Part shown: positions 25,961 through 34,814 of the stretch, one piece after another
Layout: each line of letters starts with the position of its first letter
Numbering within the stretch: the stretch's first letter is position 1
Assembly (NCBI GenBank): GCA_045539475.1
Contig: JAZQFJ010000015.1
Span: forward strand, 17,252-81,251
Length of the DNA stretch: 64,000 nt
Direction: 5' to 3'
Source of the DNA: SIG480 sp045539475
GTDB lineage: Bacteria; Bacillota; Clostridia; Oscillospirales; JAAYXM01
The notes under the pieces: generated by a model
Database searches by the model: none
Told to the model about the DNA's origin: nothing
Seen by the model: the letters and a program-made list of their open reading frames with translations, nothing else
Made by a program: the position numbers and the translations under genes

Positions 25961-28165
25961 TTACAGGTTTATAATGTTTACTTCGCTGTCGTTCTTAAAG
26001 AAAGCCGCTTCGCGTTCATGACACGAGAAAAGGATTATCTGCCTTTTCTGCGAAAGCTCTTTCAGGAGCAACAGTGCACGGGAAAGGCGTTCCTCATCAA
26101 AGTTTACGAATGCATCATCAAGCACTATCGGCGGAGAAGACTCTTCCGGAAGGATAAGCTCGCACAGTGCAAGGCGCAGTGAAAAATACAGCTCATCAAG
26201 AGTTCCGCGGGAAAGGAAAAGCCCATCACGGCGCGCGCTTGCAACACCTGTTGCAACATCCATATCAAAATCACGGTTACGGATTCTTACGACTTCAAAG
26301 GAGCCGCCTGTGAGCGCAGAGAAGATTTCCGATGTGCGCTTTTCAACCTCGGGAGAAAAACGTTCGGAAAGCTCAGCATCTGCTTCGCCGATGCATTTAA
26401 TTGCAAGCGAAAAAGCATCAAACGAACACGTGAGCTCTGCTTCTTTTTTGTGCATCATATCAAGTTCGCTTTCCGCGCGGGAGATATCAACCCCCGAAAG
26501 GCGCTCGCGCAGTGCCGCGAGCGCAAGCTCAAAATTTTTTCTTATCGCCGCTTTTTCTTCAACTGCAAAGGTAAGATCTGCGAGAGAAGATGCGGGGATT
26601 TCGTCTTCTGTATATTCTATTGTGTCCTCGCCGCTTGGCTGAGCAGAATTTATGGCGTCTGCGCGTATACGCGCCTCGCGCAGGTCGGTATAGGCGGCTT
26701 CGCGCTCGTCTGCCATCGTTTTCATGATATTTTTGCCGTCTTCAGCAGTTGCAGCATTTATTCCGAAACGCAAAAGCATTTCTGTGACAGCTTTTTTGGA
26801 AAATTCAAGTTTTCCGGAAAGCTCGCTTTGTGCCTCGCGTTTTTCCGTCAGCTGACCGAGTGCATCATCAACACGTGAAAGCGCGGTACTGTAAGAGAAA
26901 AGAGCCCTCTCTATTGTTTCTCTGTCCGCTCCGCCATATCGCTCGGTAATTTCTCTGATGCATTCCCGCATTTCCCGCTTTCCGGAAGTGAGAAGAAGTG
27001 TACAGCCCGCTACCGCAAAGCAAACTGAGCAAGCGATACCTGCTGCAAAAACAGGCATATTTCCTGCCATGTACATTGCAAAAGCGCCACCGGCAAGAAG
27101 AAGCGCGGCGCAAAGAGAAAGAATACCGGCGGGGGAGACCTTACGCTTTCCGGATTGCTCAAGCCGCTCTGTATCAGCCTTGGCGCGTTCTCTTGCCAGC
27201 ACCAGATTCATTCCTGCAAATGCACGGCTTTCGGAGATCTCTTTCACAGCGTTTTCGTATTCCAGTTCATCTGCCGCAAGTGTTGCCTTTATTGCCTGCT
27301 CCGAAAGTGAGAGACGATTGAGCGTTGATATGTCCGCAGAAAGCAGTTCGTAGTCCGCTTTCGTAGGGTAATTATCGTATTTTCTTATTTTTTCTTCTGC
27401 CTCGCGGAGAGCTTCCTCTGCACGGATAGAAACCAACCGCGCATTTTTTTTCTCTTCGGCACGGGCAATTTCTATGGCGCGGAGAAGCGCTTTTTCTTCG
27501 CGTGCATATACTGCAAGGCTTTCTTCTGTCCGTGCAAGCTCGTCTGCCGTGCTTTTGGCATATTCTATATCAGATATCTTTTTTGCTATTTCTTTTTCAA
27601 GGTCGCAAAGAGTACCAAGTCCGCGGGGAGAGCGGATAAGCCGCTGGCTCTTTTCAAGGCGTGAAATAACCTCACGGACGGAAACGGTTTCTTCGCCGCT
27701 TGATGCAAGCGAGAGAATTCTCTTTTCGGTATCTGCGTCGCGGTCAATATCAAGCTTTGCCTGACCGATAAATGCACAGCGGTCGTATACGCCGCGTGCA
27801 ATGCCGCAAAGCTCTTCTCCAGTGGGAGCAGCCCCGCCGCGTGAGAGATTTTTTGCCTCAACTTTTGAAAACACGCCGCTTTTTCCGCTTGTGCGCTCGA
27901 TGGAGATTTCATCGCCACCGGAAATGAGCGTGCATTTTCCGTACATCGGATTTCCGTTCCAGGGAAGATATCTTTCCTTATCGGGAATATATCCCGCTTT
28001 CGCTTTTTCGCGTGTTGATATCCCGTAAAGCATAGCGCGGATAAACGCACCCCAGGTGGATTTTCCCGCCTCGTTGCGTCCATGAACAATATTAAGACCG
28101 TCTTTCAGCGAAAGCTGTCTGTTGTCAAGCGACCCGAACGTCGCAAGCAGTTCTTTTATCCGCAT
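25961..28165 (-). CDS. YhaN-like SMC-type ATPase with membrane hairpin
   Basis: A 734-residue Rad50/SbcC/YhaN-type ATPase. The N-terminal half has Walker A VHGRNEAGKSTWGAF (28-42). Coiled coils follow and are interrupted by two hydrophobic helices (about 345-400, ILSLCAALLLAGGAFAMYMA and a second). The C-terminal half has a signature-like LSRGTLDELYFSLRLALCEL and Walker B PIVLDDAFVNFD. YhaN proteins usually pair with a YhaO/Mre11-type phosphoesterase; none lies on either side here. The role is probably DNA-end or repair related. Confidence 0.85.
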   Translation of the reverse strand: MRIKELLATFGSLDNRQLSLKDGLNIVHGRNEAGKSTWGAFIRAMLYGISTREKAKAGYIPDKERYLPWNGNPMYGKCTLISGGDEISIERTSGKSGVFSKVEAKNLSRGGAAPTGEELCGIARGVYDRCAFIGQAKLDIDRDADTEKRILSLASSGEETVSVREVISRLEKSQRLIRSPRGLGTLCDLEKEIAKKISDIEYAKSTADELARTEESLAVYAREEKALLRAIEIARAEEKKNARLVSIRAEEALREAEEKIRKYDNYPTKADYELLSADISTLNRLSLSEQAIKATLAADELEYENAVKEISESRAFAGMNLVLARERAKADTERLEQSGKRKVSPAGILSLCAALLLAGGAFAMYMAGNMPVFAAGIACSVCFAVAGCTLLLTSGKREMRECIREITERYGGADRETIERALFSYSTALSRVDDALGQLTEKREAQSELSGKLEFSKKAVTEMLLRFGINAATAEDGKNIMKTMADEREAAYTDLREARIRADAINSAQPSGEDTIEYTEDEIPASSLADLTFAVEEKAAIRKNFELALAALRERLSGVDISRAESELDMMHKKEAELTCSFDAFSLAIKCIGEADAELSERFSPEVEKRTSEIFSALTGGSFEVVRIRNRDFDMDVATGVASARRDGLFLSRGTLDELYFSLRLALCELILPEESSPPIVLDDAFVNFDEERLSRALLLLKELSQKRQIILFSCHEREAAFFKNDSEVNIINL

Positions 28166-28233
28166 AATGCCTTCCTTGTGTTGTTACTTATCGGTTTTCC
28201 GTGATGCCGTCTGTAAAAGTTTCAACTTCTTAC

Positions 28234-29355
28234 CTATTTATCTGTCTTTCCCTGTGATGCCATTTGTGTGAGGTACGCGTTTATAAAGCCGTCGATATCG
28301 CCGTCCATAACTGCTCCGATGTTTCCGTTTTCAAAGCCGGTGCGATGGTCTTTTGCAAGGGTGTACGGCATAAAAACGTATGAACGGATTTGGCTTCCCC
28401 ATTCGATAAGCTTCTGTTCGCCCTTGATATCCTCGATTTTTTCTAAATTCTCGCGCTCTTTTATCTCGATAAGCTTTGATTTGAGCATACGCATTGCAAC
28501 CTCGCGGTTCTGATGCTGGCTGCGTTCGTTCTGGCACGCAACAACTATTCCTGTCGGTATATGCGTGATGCGGATTGCAGATTCTGTCTTGTTGACGTGC
28601 TGACCGCCCGCTCCGGATGCACGGTAGGTATCAACCTTAAGATCTTCCGTACGAACTTCAACCTCAACGTCATCCGTGATTTCCGGCATAACTTCAAGTG
28701 CGGCAAACGACGTGTGGCGGCGGCCCGAGGAGTCAAACGGAGATATACGCACAAGGCGATGAACGCCCATTTCGCTCTTTAAGTAACCATAAGCATTTTC
28801 GCCCTCGATAAGGATGCTTGCGCTTTTAAGACCTGCCTCATCGCCGTCGATATAGTCTAAGATCTTGTAAGTATAGCCATGGCGCTCTGCCCAGTGGGTG
28901 TACATACGGTAAAGCATTTCTGCCCAGTCCTGAGCCTCGGTACCGCCGGCTCCCGCCTGGAAGCTCATAATTGCATTGTTCGCGTCATAGTCGCCGGAGA
29001 GAAGCGTCTCTATTCTTGCATCGGCAAGTGCTTTTTCAAGAGCAGTTAAAAGCTCTCCGACTTCTTCGGCAGCCTCCTCATCCTCTGCCTCTTCCGCAAG
29101 CTCAAACAGTGCACGGATATCGGCAAGGTCGGAAACAAAACCGTCAAATTTTGCAAGCTTTTCCTTTATACGGGAAATTCTTTTGAGAACAACCTGTGAG
29201 TTTTCAAGGTCGCCCCAGAAATCTTCCGACTCTGTCTGCTTTTCAAGGTCGGCAAGTTCGTTTTTTATTCCGTCAATATCAAGCGCGCGGGAAAGCTCTT
29301 CAATCGGCGCATCAAGCGCATTTATGCGAAGCTTATATTCGTCAAGTATCAGCAT
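28234..29355 (-). CDS. prfB: Peptide chain release factor 2, no frameshift
   Basis: RF2 releases peptides at UGA and UAA. The 373-residue product has the SPF-type recognition loop in HRLVRISPFDSSGRRHTSFA and the catalytic GGQ in RASGAGGQHVNKTESA. The ATG at 29355 follows AAAGGAGAA; an upstream extension of 16 codons is open but unlikely. The whole gene is one frame, so the programmed +1 frameshift with in-frame UGA used by many prfB genes is absent. Confidence 0.95.
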   Translation of the reverse strand: MLILDEYKLRINALDAPIEELSRALDIDGIKNELADLEKQTESEDFWGDLENSQVVLKRISRIKEKLAKFDGFVSDLADIRALFELAEEAEDEEAAEEVGELLTALEKALADARIETLLSGDYDANNAIMSFQAGAGGTEAQDWAEMLYRMYTHWAERHGYTYKILDYIDGDEAGLKSASILIEGENAYGYLKSEMGVHRLVRISPFDSSGRRHTSFAALEVMPEITDDVEVEVRTEDLKVDTYRASGAGGQHVNKTESAIRITHIPTGIVVACQNERSQHQNREVAMRMLKSKLIEIKERENLEKIEDIKGEQKLIEWGSQIRSYVFMPYTLAKDHRTGFENGNIGAVMDGDIDGFINAYLTQMASQGKTDK

Positions 29356-29393
29356 AGCGTGAAAATTCTCCTTTTTACATTCATACATTATAT

Positions 29394-29422
29394 ATTTTAC
29401 CATATATAATACGAAACGTCAA
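29394..29422 (-). promoter_or_regulatory. prfB promoter
   Basis: On the minus strand TTGACG (29417-29422) and TAAAAT (29394-29399) are 17 bp apart, about 40 bp upstream of the prfB start. Confidence 0.7.
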
Positions 29423-29726
29423 ATTTTAAAATTGAATATTTTTCGGCATTCGGTCAGGATACGTTGAGGAGTCCGGAATTTTCGGGCGGATCAGGTAACG
29501 TAGTACCGGCATATGCAGAAAAAGGTGTTTTTGCATAAAATTTGCCGTAACTGCCCCTGTTTTAATGCGGACCGGATATGTAAAATTGACAAACCGATGC
29601 TTCGAGTGCTAAAACCGAACCAAAATTTGGTCAAACTGAAACTTTTTAAAAGTTCAGAATAAGACGCAAATTTCGCGCAAATTCGCTATTTTTGTTAAAA
29701 AATTATTACATTTTACAAAAAATGTC
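29423..29726. other. Intergenic stretch without recognisable features
   Basis: About 300 bp between the divergent prfB and hrcA promoters. I see no convincing reading frame, strong hairpin or repeat. A short inverted sequence, ACCAAAATTTGGT, lies near 29628-29640. Confidence 0.5.
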
Positions 29727-29754
29727 TTGACATATTCAAAAAAAGTAGTAAAAT
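29727..29754 (+). promoter_or_regulatory. Heat-shock operon promoter
   Basis: TTGACA (29727-29732) and TAAAAT (29749-29754), spacing 16 bp, with CIRCE just downstream so that transcription would start inside or at the edge of the operator. Confidence 0.85.
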
Positions 29755-29758
29755 AAGA

Positions 29759-29785
29759 TTAGCACTCGGGAGTGGAGAGTGCTAA
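29759..29785. promoter_or_regulatory. CIRCE operator
   Basis: TTAGCACTC (29759-29767) and GAGTGCTAA (29777-29785) are separated by 9 bp, a perfect CIRCE element. HrcA, encoded just downstream, is the known repressor for this site. Confidence 0.98.
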
Positions 29786-29811
29786 AATGTAAAAATGTGA
29801 GGTGACAGCGC

Positions 29812-30864
29812 TTGAGTCTTAGTGACAGAAAAAGGCGAATATTAAAAGCCATTATAGATGAGTACATTGAAAATGCCGAGCCTGTCGGCTCGAAGATAAT
29901 TGCGGCAAGAGGGAGGCTTGATGTTTCCCCGGCAACGATACGAAATGAAATGAGCGAGCTCGAAGAGCTCGGATATCTTGAGCAGCCGCACATCTCGGCG
30001 GGCAGAGTTCCGTCCACTGCCGGATATCGTCTTTACGTAAACGAGCTTATGCAGCCGCAGCAGATAAGCGTGAGCGAGGCGGAAGCAATCAACCGCGCTT
30101 TAGGAAGCAGGATGCGTGAGCTTGAAAAGATGCTCCGCGAGTTCGGGCGTCTGGTTTCTCAGCTTACGAACTACACGACCTACACGCTAACGACACACGC
30201 ATCAAGCGAGACGGTAAAGAAGTTTGACGTTTTTCTCATCGAACCGCGAACCGCAATCGCCGTTGTGGTTACAAGCTCGGGAATTTTAAAGAACAAGCGT
30301 ATAAAGCTTGGTTATCCCCCATCTGAAAATGAGATTTTCATAGCTACGCGTATATTAAATATGTATTTTACCGAAAGAACGCTTGATGAAATTTCGCTTT
30401 CTCTTATAAAGCGGGCTTCTGCAGAGGCGGGAGAGCTTGCATCGCTTATTGTTGATGTTGCGGAGTTTGCCGGTGAGGTGCTGGACGAAACGCGCGAGGG
30501 CGATGTTTATCTCGACGGTATTTCGCGTATTCTCAACCACCCCGAATACCGCGACCCGGAAAAGGCACAGGAGCTTCTCTCTTATCTTACCGACAAGCAG
30601 GGCATTATCCGTCATGCTCAGGAGCATTTTTCCGATGATGTGCTTCCCGGTCAGATTCGCTATTCAATAGGCACGGAAAACAATGATTTGCCCTTAAAAG
30701 ATGCAGGAATTGTATACGGAACGTATGATTTGGGTAAAAATTTACAGGGTGTTATCGGTATTGTAGGGCCACGGCGTATGGATTACGCCAAGGTTGCCGC
30801 AAACCTTAACTATTTTATAACAGGCTTCAACAAGCTTCTGAAGGATTCGTTCTTCACCGAATAG
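29812..30864 (+). CDS. hrcA: Heat-inducible transcription repressor HrcA
   Basis: HrcA represses chaperone operons by binding CIRCE and is kept active by GroEL. The 350-residue product has a winged helix-turn-helix at the N terminus (RRILKAIIDEYIENAEPVGS, VSPATIRNEMSELEELGYL), the GRVPSTAGYRLYV motif, a GAF-like middle and the C-terminal GPRRMDYAKV motif. The start is TTG at 29812 behind GAGGTGA. It is the first gene of hrcA-grpE-dnaK. Confidence 0.96.
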   Translation: MSLSDRKRRILKAIIDEYIENAEPVGSKIIAARGRLDVSPATIRNEMSELEELGYLEQPHISAGRVPSTAGYRLYVNELMQPQQISVSEAEAINRALGSRMRELEKMLREFGRLVSQLTNYTTYTLTTHASSETVKKFDVFLIEPRTAIAVVVTSSGILKNKRIKLGYPPSENEIFIATRILNMYFTERTLDEISLSLIKRASAEAGELASLIVDVAEFAGEVLDETREGDVYLDGISRILNHPEYRDPEKAQELLSYLTDKQGIIRHAQEHFSDDVLPGQIRYSIGTENNDLPLKDAGIVYGTYDLGKNLQGVIGIVGPRRMDYAKVAANLNYFITGFNKLLKDSFFTE

Positions 30865-30879
30865 GAGGTACACAGATAA

Positions 30880-31413
30880 ATGGCTGAAAATGAAAAGACA
30901 ACGCTTGAAGAGGAAATCACGGAAACCGATGCGGAAAAAGAAGCTGTCGGCACACCGGAGGAAAAAACCGAGTTGACTGAACTTGAGAAGGCAGAGATGG
31001 AACTGAAAGAAGCAAACGACAAATACCTTCGCCTTGCGGCAGAGTATGATAATTACAGAAAGCGCACGGCAAAGGAAAAGGAAATGCTTTATAACGATTC
31101 AACAGCGGCGGCTGCCGGAGCTTTTCTCGGAGTGTATGATAACCTTGAACGCGCGCTTGCTACTCCGTGCGCGGATGAGGGTTACAAAAAGGGTGTTGAG
31201 CTTATCTTCACCGAATTTTGCAACACGCTTTCAAAGCTGAAGGTTGAAATCATTGACCCTGCGGGAGAGGCGTTTGACCCGAACTTCCACAACGCGGTTA
31301 TGCATGAGGAAAACGAGGAGCTCGGCGAGAACACCGTTTCCGAGGTGTTCCAGAAGGGCGCAAAGCTCGGCGACAGAGTTGTAAGACCGGCAATGGTAAA
31401 GGTCGCAAATTAA
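30880..31413 (+). CDS. grpE: Nucleotide exchange factor GrpE
   Basis: GrpE releases ADP from DnaK. The 177-residue product has an acidic disordered start (about 1-40), a long helix ending in LAAEYDNYRKRTAKEKE, and the beta-domain with the family ending FDPNFHNAV and LGDRVVRPAMVKVAN. It lies 15 bp after hrcA. Confidence 0.96.
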   Translation: MAENEKTTLEEEITETDAEKEAVGTPEEKTELTELEKAEMELKEANDKYLRLAAEYDNYRKRTAKEKEMLYNDSTAAAAGAFLGVYDNLERALATPCADEGYKKGVELIFTEFCNTLSKLKVEIIDPAGEAFDPNFHNAVMHEENEELGENTVSEVFQKGAKLGDRVVRPAMVKVAN

Positions 31414-31421
31414 GATTTGCT

Positions 31422-31447
31422 TCAAAAAAGTGCTTGCACTTTTTTGA
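31422..31447 (+). other. Hairpin between grpE and dnaK
   Basis: TCAAAAAAGTGC (31422-31433) pairs perfectly with GCACTTTTTTGA (31436-31447) around TT. The U-rich right arm could give partial termination or a processing point, allowing dnaK to be expressed differently from hrcA-grpE. Confidence 0.5.
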
Positions 31448-31495
31448 GAATTTAAAGTAAAAACATATCATTTATATAATTGGAGGTAAATTAAA

Positions 31496-33331
31496 ATGTC
31501 TAAAATCATTGGTATTGACTTAGGTACAACAAACTCCTGCGTTGCAGTTATGGAAGGCGGCGAGCCGACAGTTCTCGTTAACGCAGAGGGCGCAAGAACA
31601 ACACCGAGCGTTGTTGCATTCTCAAAGGACGGCGAGAGAATCGTCGGACAGGTTGCAAAGCGTCAGGCTGTTACAAACCCCGACCGCACAATCGCTTCCA
31701 TCAAGCGTGAGATGGGCTCGGACTACAAGGTAAACATCGACGGCAAAGCGTATTCTCCGCAGGAGATTTCCGCAATGGTTCTCACAAAGCTCAAAACAGA
31801 TGCTGAAGCGTATCTTGGCTCTAAGGTAACTCAGGCGGTTATCACCGTTCCGGCTTACTTTACAGACAGCCAGCGTCAGGCAACAAAGGACGCAGGTAAG
31901 ATTGCAGGTCTTGAGGTTCTTCGTATCGTAAACGAGCCGACAGCTGCTGCTCTTGCTTACGGTCTTGATAAGGAAACAGATCAGAAGATTATGATTTACG
32001 ACCTCGGCGGCGGTACGTTTGACGTATCAATCCTCGAGATCGGCGACGGCGTTGTTGAGGTTCTTGCAACGGCAGGTAACAACCGTCTCGGCGGTGACGA
32101 CTTTGACAACCGCGTTGCAAAGTGGATTGTTGATGAGTTCAAAAAGGAAAACGGTGTTGACATCACAAACGACAAGATGGCAATGCAGAGAATCCGTGAA
32201 GCTGCTGAGAAGGCAAAGATTGAGCTTTCAGGTGTTACAACAACAAACATTTCCCTCCCGTACATCACGGCGGATGCAACAGGTCCGAAGCACCTTGACC
32301 TCACTCTCTCCCGCGCAAAGTTCAATGAGCTCACATCTGACCTCGTTGACAGCACAATGGTTCCTGTCCGTCAGGCAATGAGTGATGCAGGTCTTGCACC
32401 GTCGGATCTTTCAAAGGTTCTTCTCGTCGGCGGTTCTACCCGTATTCCGGCAGTTTCCGATGCTGTTAAGAACTACACAGGCAAAGAGCCGTTCAAGGGC
32501 ATTAACCCGGACGAATGTGTTGCAATGGGTGCAGCTATACAGGGCGGTGTTCTTGCAGGTGACGTTAAGGACATTCTCCTTCTCGACGTAACTCCGCTTT
32601 CTCTCGGTATTGAGACAATGGGCGGCGTATTCACAAAGCTTATTGAGCGCAACACAACTATCCCGACAAACAAGAGCCAGATTTTCTCTACTGCTGCAGA
32701 CAACCAGCCGTCCGTTGAAATCCATGTTCTTCAGGGTGAGCGCGAGATGGCTGCATACAACAAAACTCTCGGTCGCTTTAACCTTGACGGAATCTCCCCT
32801 GCTCCGCGCGGCGTACCGCAGATTGAGGTTTCCTTTGACATTGATGCCGACGGTATCGTAAACGTTAAAGCAAAGGATCTCGGCACCGGCAAAGAGCAGA
32901 ACATCACAATCACTTCTTCCACGAACCTCTCTCAGGAGGATATCGACAAGGCTGTTAAGGAAGCAGAGCAGTATTCCGAGGAAGATAAGAAGCGCCGTGA
33001 AGAGGTTGATGTCCGCAACAACGCAGACCAGATGGTTTATCAGACGGAAAAGGCTCTTTCTGAGCTCGGCGACAAGGTAACCGAGGAGGAAAAGGCAGGC
33101 GTAACTGCTGAGGTTGAGAAGCTCAAAGAAACTCTTAAGGGTAATGATACCGAGGCTATCAAGGCACAGACCGAGGCTCTCACAAAGAAGTTCTACGAAA
33201 TTTCCGAGAAGCTTTATAAGGAAGCGGCTGCACAGCAGCAGGCAGCACAGGGCGCTCCCGATATGGGCGCAGACGCAGGTGCACCTAACGGTGACAATGT
33301 TGTAGATGCAGACTTCACACAGGTAGACTAA
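31496..33331 (+). CDS. dnaK: Molecular chaperone DnaK
   Basis: DnaK is the Hsp70 chaperone. The 611-residue product has the ATPase domain with IGIDLGTTNSCVAVMEGG (5-22), VPAYFTDSQRQATKDAG, IYDLGGGTFDVSIL and VGGSTRIPAVSDAV, the linker DVTPLSLGIET, the substrate domain, and a Gln/Ala/Gly-rich tail ending VVDADFTQVD. GGAGG precedes the ATG. Length is normal for Gram-positive DnaK. Confidence 0.98.
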   Translation: MSKIIGIDLGTTNSCVAVMEGGEPTVLVNAEGARTTPSVVAFSKDGERIVGQVAKRQAVTNPDRTIASIKREMGSDYKVNIDGKAYSPQEISAMVLTKLKTDAEAYLGSKVTQAVITVPAYFTDSQRQATKDAGKIAGLEVLRIVNEPTAAALAYGLDKETDQKIMIYDLGGGTFDVSILEIGDGVVEVLATAGNNRLGGDDFDNRVAKWIVDEFKKENGVDITNDKMAMQRIREAAEKAKIELSGVTTTNISLPYITADATGPKHLDLTLSRAKFNELTSDLVDSTMVPVRQAMSDAGLAPSDLSKVLLVGGSTRIPAVSDAVKNYTGKEPFKGINPDECVAMGAAIQGGVLAGDVKDILLLDVTPLSLGIETMGGVFTKLIERNTTIPTNKSQIFSTAADNQPSVEIHVLQGEREMAAYNKTLGRFNLDGISPAPRGVPQIEVSFDIDADGIVNVKAKDLGTGKEQNITITSSTNLSQEDIDKAVKEAEQYSEEDKKRREEVDVRNNADQMVYQTEKALSELGDKVTEEEKAGVTAEVEKLKETLKGNDTEAIKAQTEALTKKFYEISEKLYKEAAAQQQAAQGAPDMGADAGAPNGDNVVDADFTQVD

Positions 33332-33357
33332 TCGGAGATGTAAAAACGCTCCGGAAC

Positions 33358-33386
33358 ACAAAAGGCATTTTGAAAATGCCTTTTGT
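33358..33386 (+). terminator. Hairpin after dnaK
   Basis: ACAAAAGGCATTTT (33358-33371) pairs perfectly with AAAATGCCTTTTGT (33373-33386). The tail is not U-rich, so termination strength is uncertain; a second hairpin follows directly. Confidence 0.7.
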
Positions 33387-33388
33387 TA

Positions 33389-33444
33389 TGGGAAAACCTC
33401 CCCCTCGACGTACCTTTCGTACTACTTCGGGTTTGGTTTTCCCA
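33389..33444. repeat. Hairpin with a loop shared with 63930-63971
   Basis: TGGGAAAACC (33389-33398) pairs with GGTTTTCCCA (33435-33444). The loop contains CTCGACGTAC (33404-33413) and GTACTACTTCGGGT (33419-33432). The same two words occur in reverse orientation inside another hairpin at 63930-63971, with unrelated outer arms. The inner words can pair as CUCGA with UCGGG and GUAC with GUAC. It lies between dnaK and dnaJ. Confidence 0.75.
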
Positions 33445-33508
33445 TTCCAAAACGTTTTTTCTATCCCCGAAGAAAACATAAACCCCCACAGAATAGGGAG
33501 ATGATTCT

Positions 33509-34648
33509 ATGGCAGATAAACGCGATTATTATGAAGTGCTGGGCGTGGCAAAAACGGCTACGGATGCAGAGCTTAAAAGCGCATACCGCAAGCTTGCAAA
33601 AAAATACCACCCCGATTTTAATAAGGATAATAAAGAGGCTGAGGAAAAGTTCAAGGAAGTAAACGAGGCTTACGAGGTTCTTTCCAATGCCGAAAAGCGC
33701 CAGAAGTATGACCAGTTCGGTCATGCGGGCGTTGACCCGAACTTCGGTGCCGGCGGCGGTGGATTCGGAGGCTTCGGCGGCTTTGAAGATTTTGATATCG
33801 GCGACATATTCGGCTCATTCTTCGGAGGCGGTGGCGGATTTGGCGGCGGTAGCCGCAGAAACGCACCAACCCGCGGCGAGAGTTTGCGCGTAAATCTCAT
33901 TCTTTCATTTGAGGAAGCGGCTTTCGGCTGTAAGAAGGAGATTAACGTTACGCGCACGGAGCGCTGTTCATCCTGTGGCGGCTCGGGTGCTGAAAAAGGC
34001 ACAAGCGCAGAGACCTGCCAGACGTGCCACGGCTCGGGAACGGTTCGCACTACGCGCCGTACACCGCTCGGTATGGTTTCAAGCTCCGGCGTTTGCCCGA
34101 CCTGCGGTGGCTCGGGTAAGATTATAAAAACCCCGTGTAAAAAGTGTGGGGGTACCGGTAAGGAGCGCGCTACAAAGACGTTTTCAATCAACATCCCCGC
34201 CGGAATTGATGACGGACAGACAGTTCCGCTTCGCGGCGAGGGTAATGCGGGAACAAACGGAGGACCTAACGGTGATATTCTTGTCACGGTTTCCGTCCGT
34301 CCGCACCATATTCTCACACGTGATGGAACATCCATTATGTGCGATGTGCCGATTACGTTCACACAAGCAGTTCTCGGCGCGGAGATTGAGGTTCCTACGC
34401 TTGACGGTAAGGTCAAATACACAGTGCCCGAGGGTACGCAGACCGGCACTGTATTCCGCCTTCGCGGAAAGGGCGTTCCGGTGCTTAATACCACGCGGCG
34501 CGGAGATCAGTTTGTGCGCGTGAACATTGAAGTTCCGAAAAACCTTTCTAAGAAGCAGAAGGATCTTTTGCATGAGTTTGCAAAATCGGTGGGCGATGAG
34601 TCTTACACCGAGCGCAAAAGCTTTTTTGAAAAACTTAAGAAGAAATAA
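33509..34648 (+). CDS. dnaJ: Chaperone protein DnaJ
   Basis: DnaJ is the Hsp40 co-chaperone that stimulates DnaK. The 379-residue product has the J domain with the HPD motif (KKYHPDFNKDN, 30-40), a Gly/Phe-rich region (about 75-115), four CxxCxGxG zinc repeats (CSSCGGSG, CQTCHGSG, CPTCGGSG, CKKCGGTG) and the C-terminal substrate domains. It lies 177 bp after dnaK behind two hairpins, so it may have its own expression level. Confidence 0.97.
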   Translation: MADKRDYYEVLGVAKTATDAELKSAYRKLAKKYHPDFNKDNKEAEEKFKEVNEAYEVLSNAEKRQKYDQFGHAGVDPNFGAGGGGFGGFGGFEDFDIGDIFGSFFGGGGGFGGGSRRNAPTRGESLRVNLILSFEEAAFGCKKEINVTRTERCSSCGGSGAEKGTSAETCQTCHGSGTVRTTRRTPLGMVSSSGVCPTCGGSGKIIKTPCKKCGGTGKERATKTFSINIPAGIDDGQTVPLRGEGNAGTNGGPNGDILVTVSVRPHHILTRDGTSIMCDVPITFTQAVLGAEIEVPTLDGKVKYTVPEGTQTGTVFRLRGKGVPVLNTTRRGDQFVRVNIEVPKNLSKKQKDLLHEFAKSVGDESYTERKSFFEKLKKK

Positions 34649-34685
34649 AAAAGAGGCAGATAATCATATCGGTTATCTGTCTTTT
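34646..34685 (+). repeat. Repeated terminator, copy 1 (left edge of TA cassette)
   Basis: A 40-bp sequence starting at the dnaJ stop codon forms a hairpin (CAGATAA with TTATCTG around TCATATCGG) ending in CTTTT. It is repeated with one change in 39 bases at 35617-35655, again starting at a stop codon. The hairpin core also occurs inverted at 48078-48112. It would terminate dnaJ transcription. Confidence 0.88.
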
Positions 34686-34721
34686 CTTTTTCGGACACGT
34701 GCAAAAGTTGCATATGAAAAA

Positions 34722-34756
34722 CAACAACAATATGCAATTTTTGCATATTGTTGTTG
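34722..34756. promoter_or_regulatory. Operator palindrome of the XRE-MntA/HepT cassette
   Basis: Perfect 16-bp arms (CAACAACAATATGCAA, 34722-34737, and its complement, 34741-34756) are separated by TTT. The right arm overlaps the -35 hexamer of the cassette promoter, so binding here, presumably by the XRE domain of the antitoxin, would repress the cassette. Confidence 0.72.
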
Positions 34757-34782
34757 CATATTTTAAGGAGAAGGTGTATACT
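34754..34782 (+). promoter_or_regulatory. Promoter of the XRE-MntA/HepT cassette
   Basis: TTGCAT (34754-34759) and TATACT (34777-34782), spacing 17 bp. An overlapping TATAAT at 34782-34787 is an alternative -10. Confidence 0.65.
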
Positions 34783-34814
34783 ATAATAGCAGAGGATTTA
34801 AAGGAGGGAAACTT

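Noticed and set aside
32411..33361. Long open frame antisense to dnaK (316 codons)
   Set aside because: It is a shadow of the codon bias of dnaK, with no ribosome site and no recognisable protein family.
33721..34494. Long open frame antisense to dnaJ
   Set aside because: It mirrors the Gly- and Cys-rich dnaJ sequence and shows only proline-rich low complexity.
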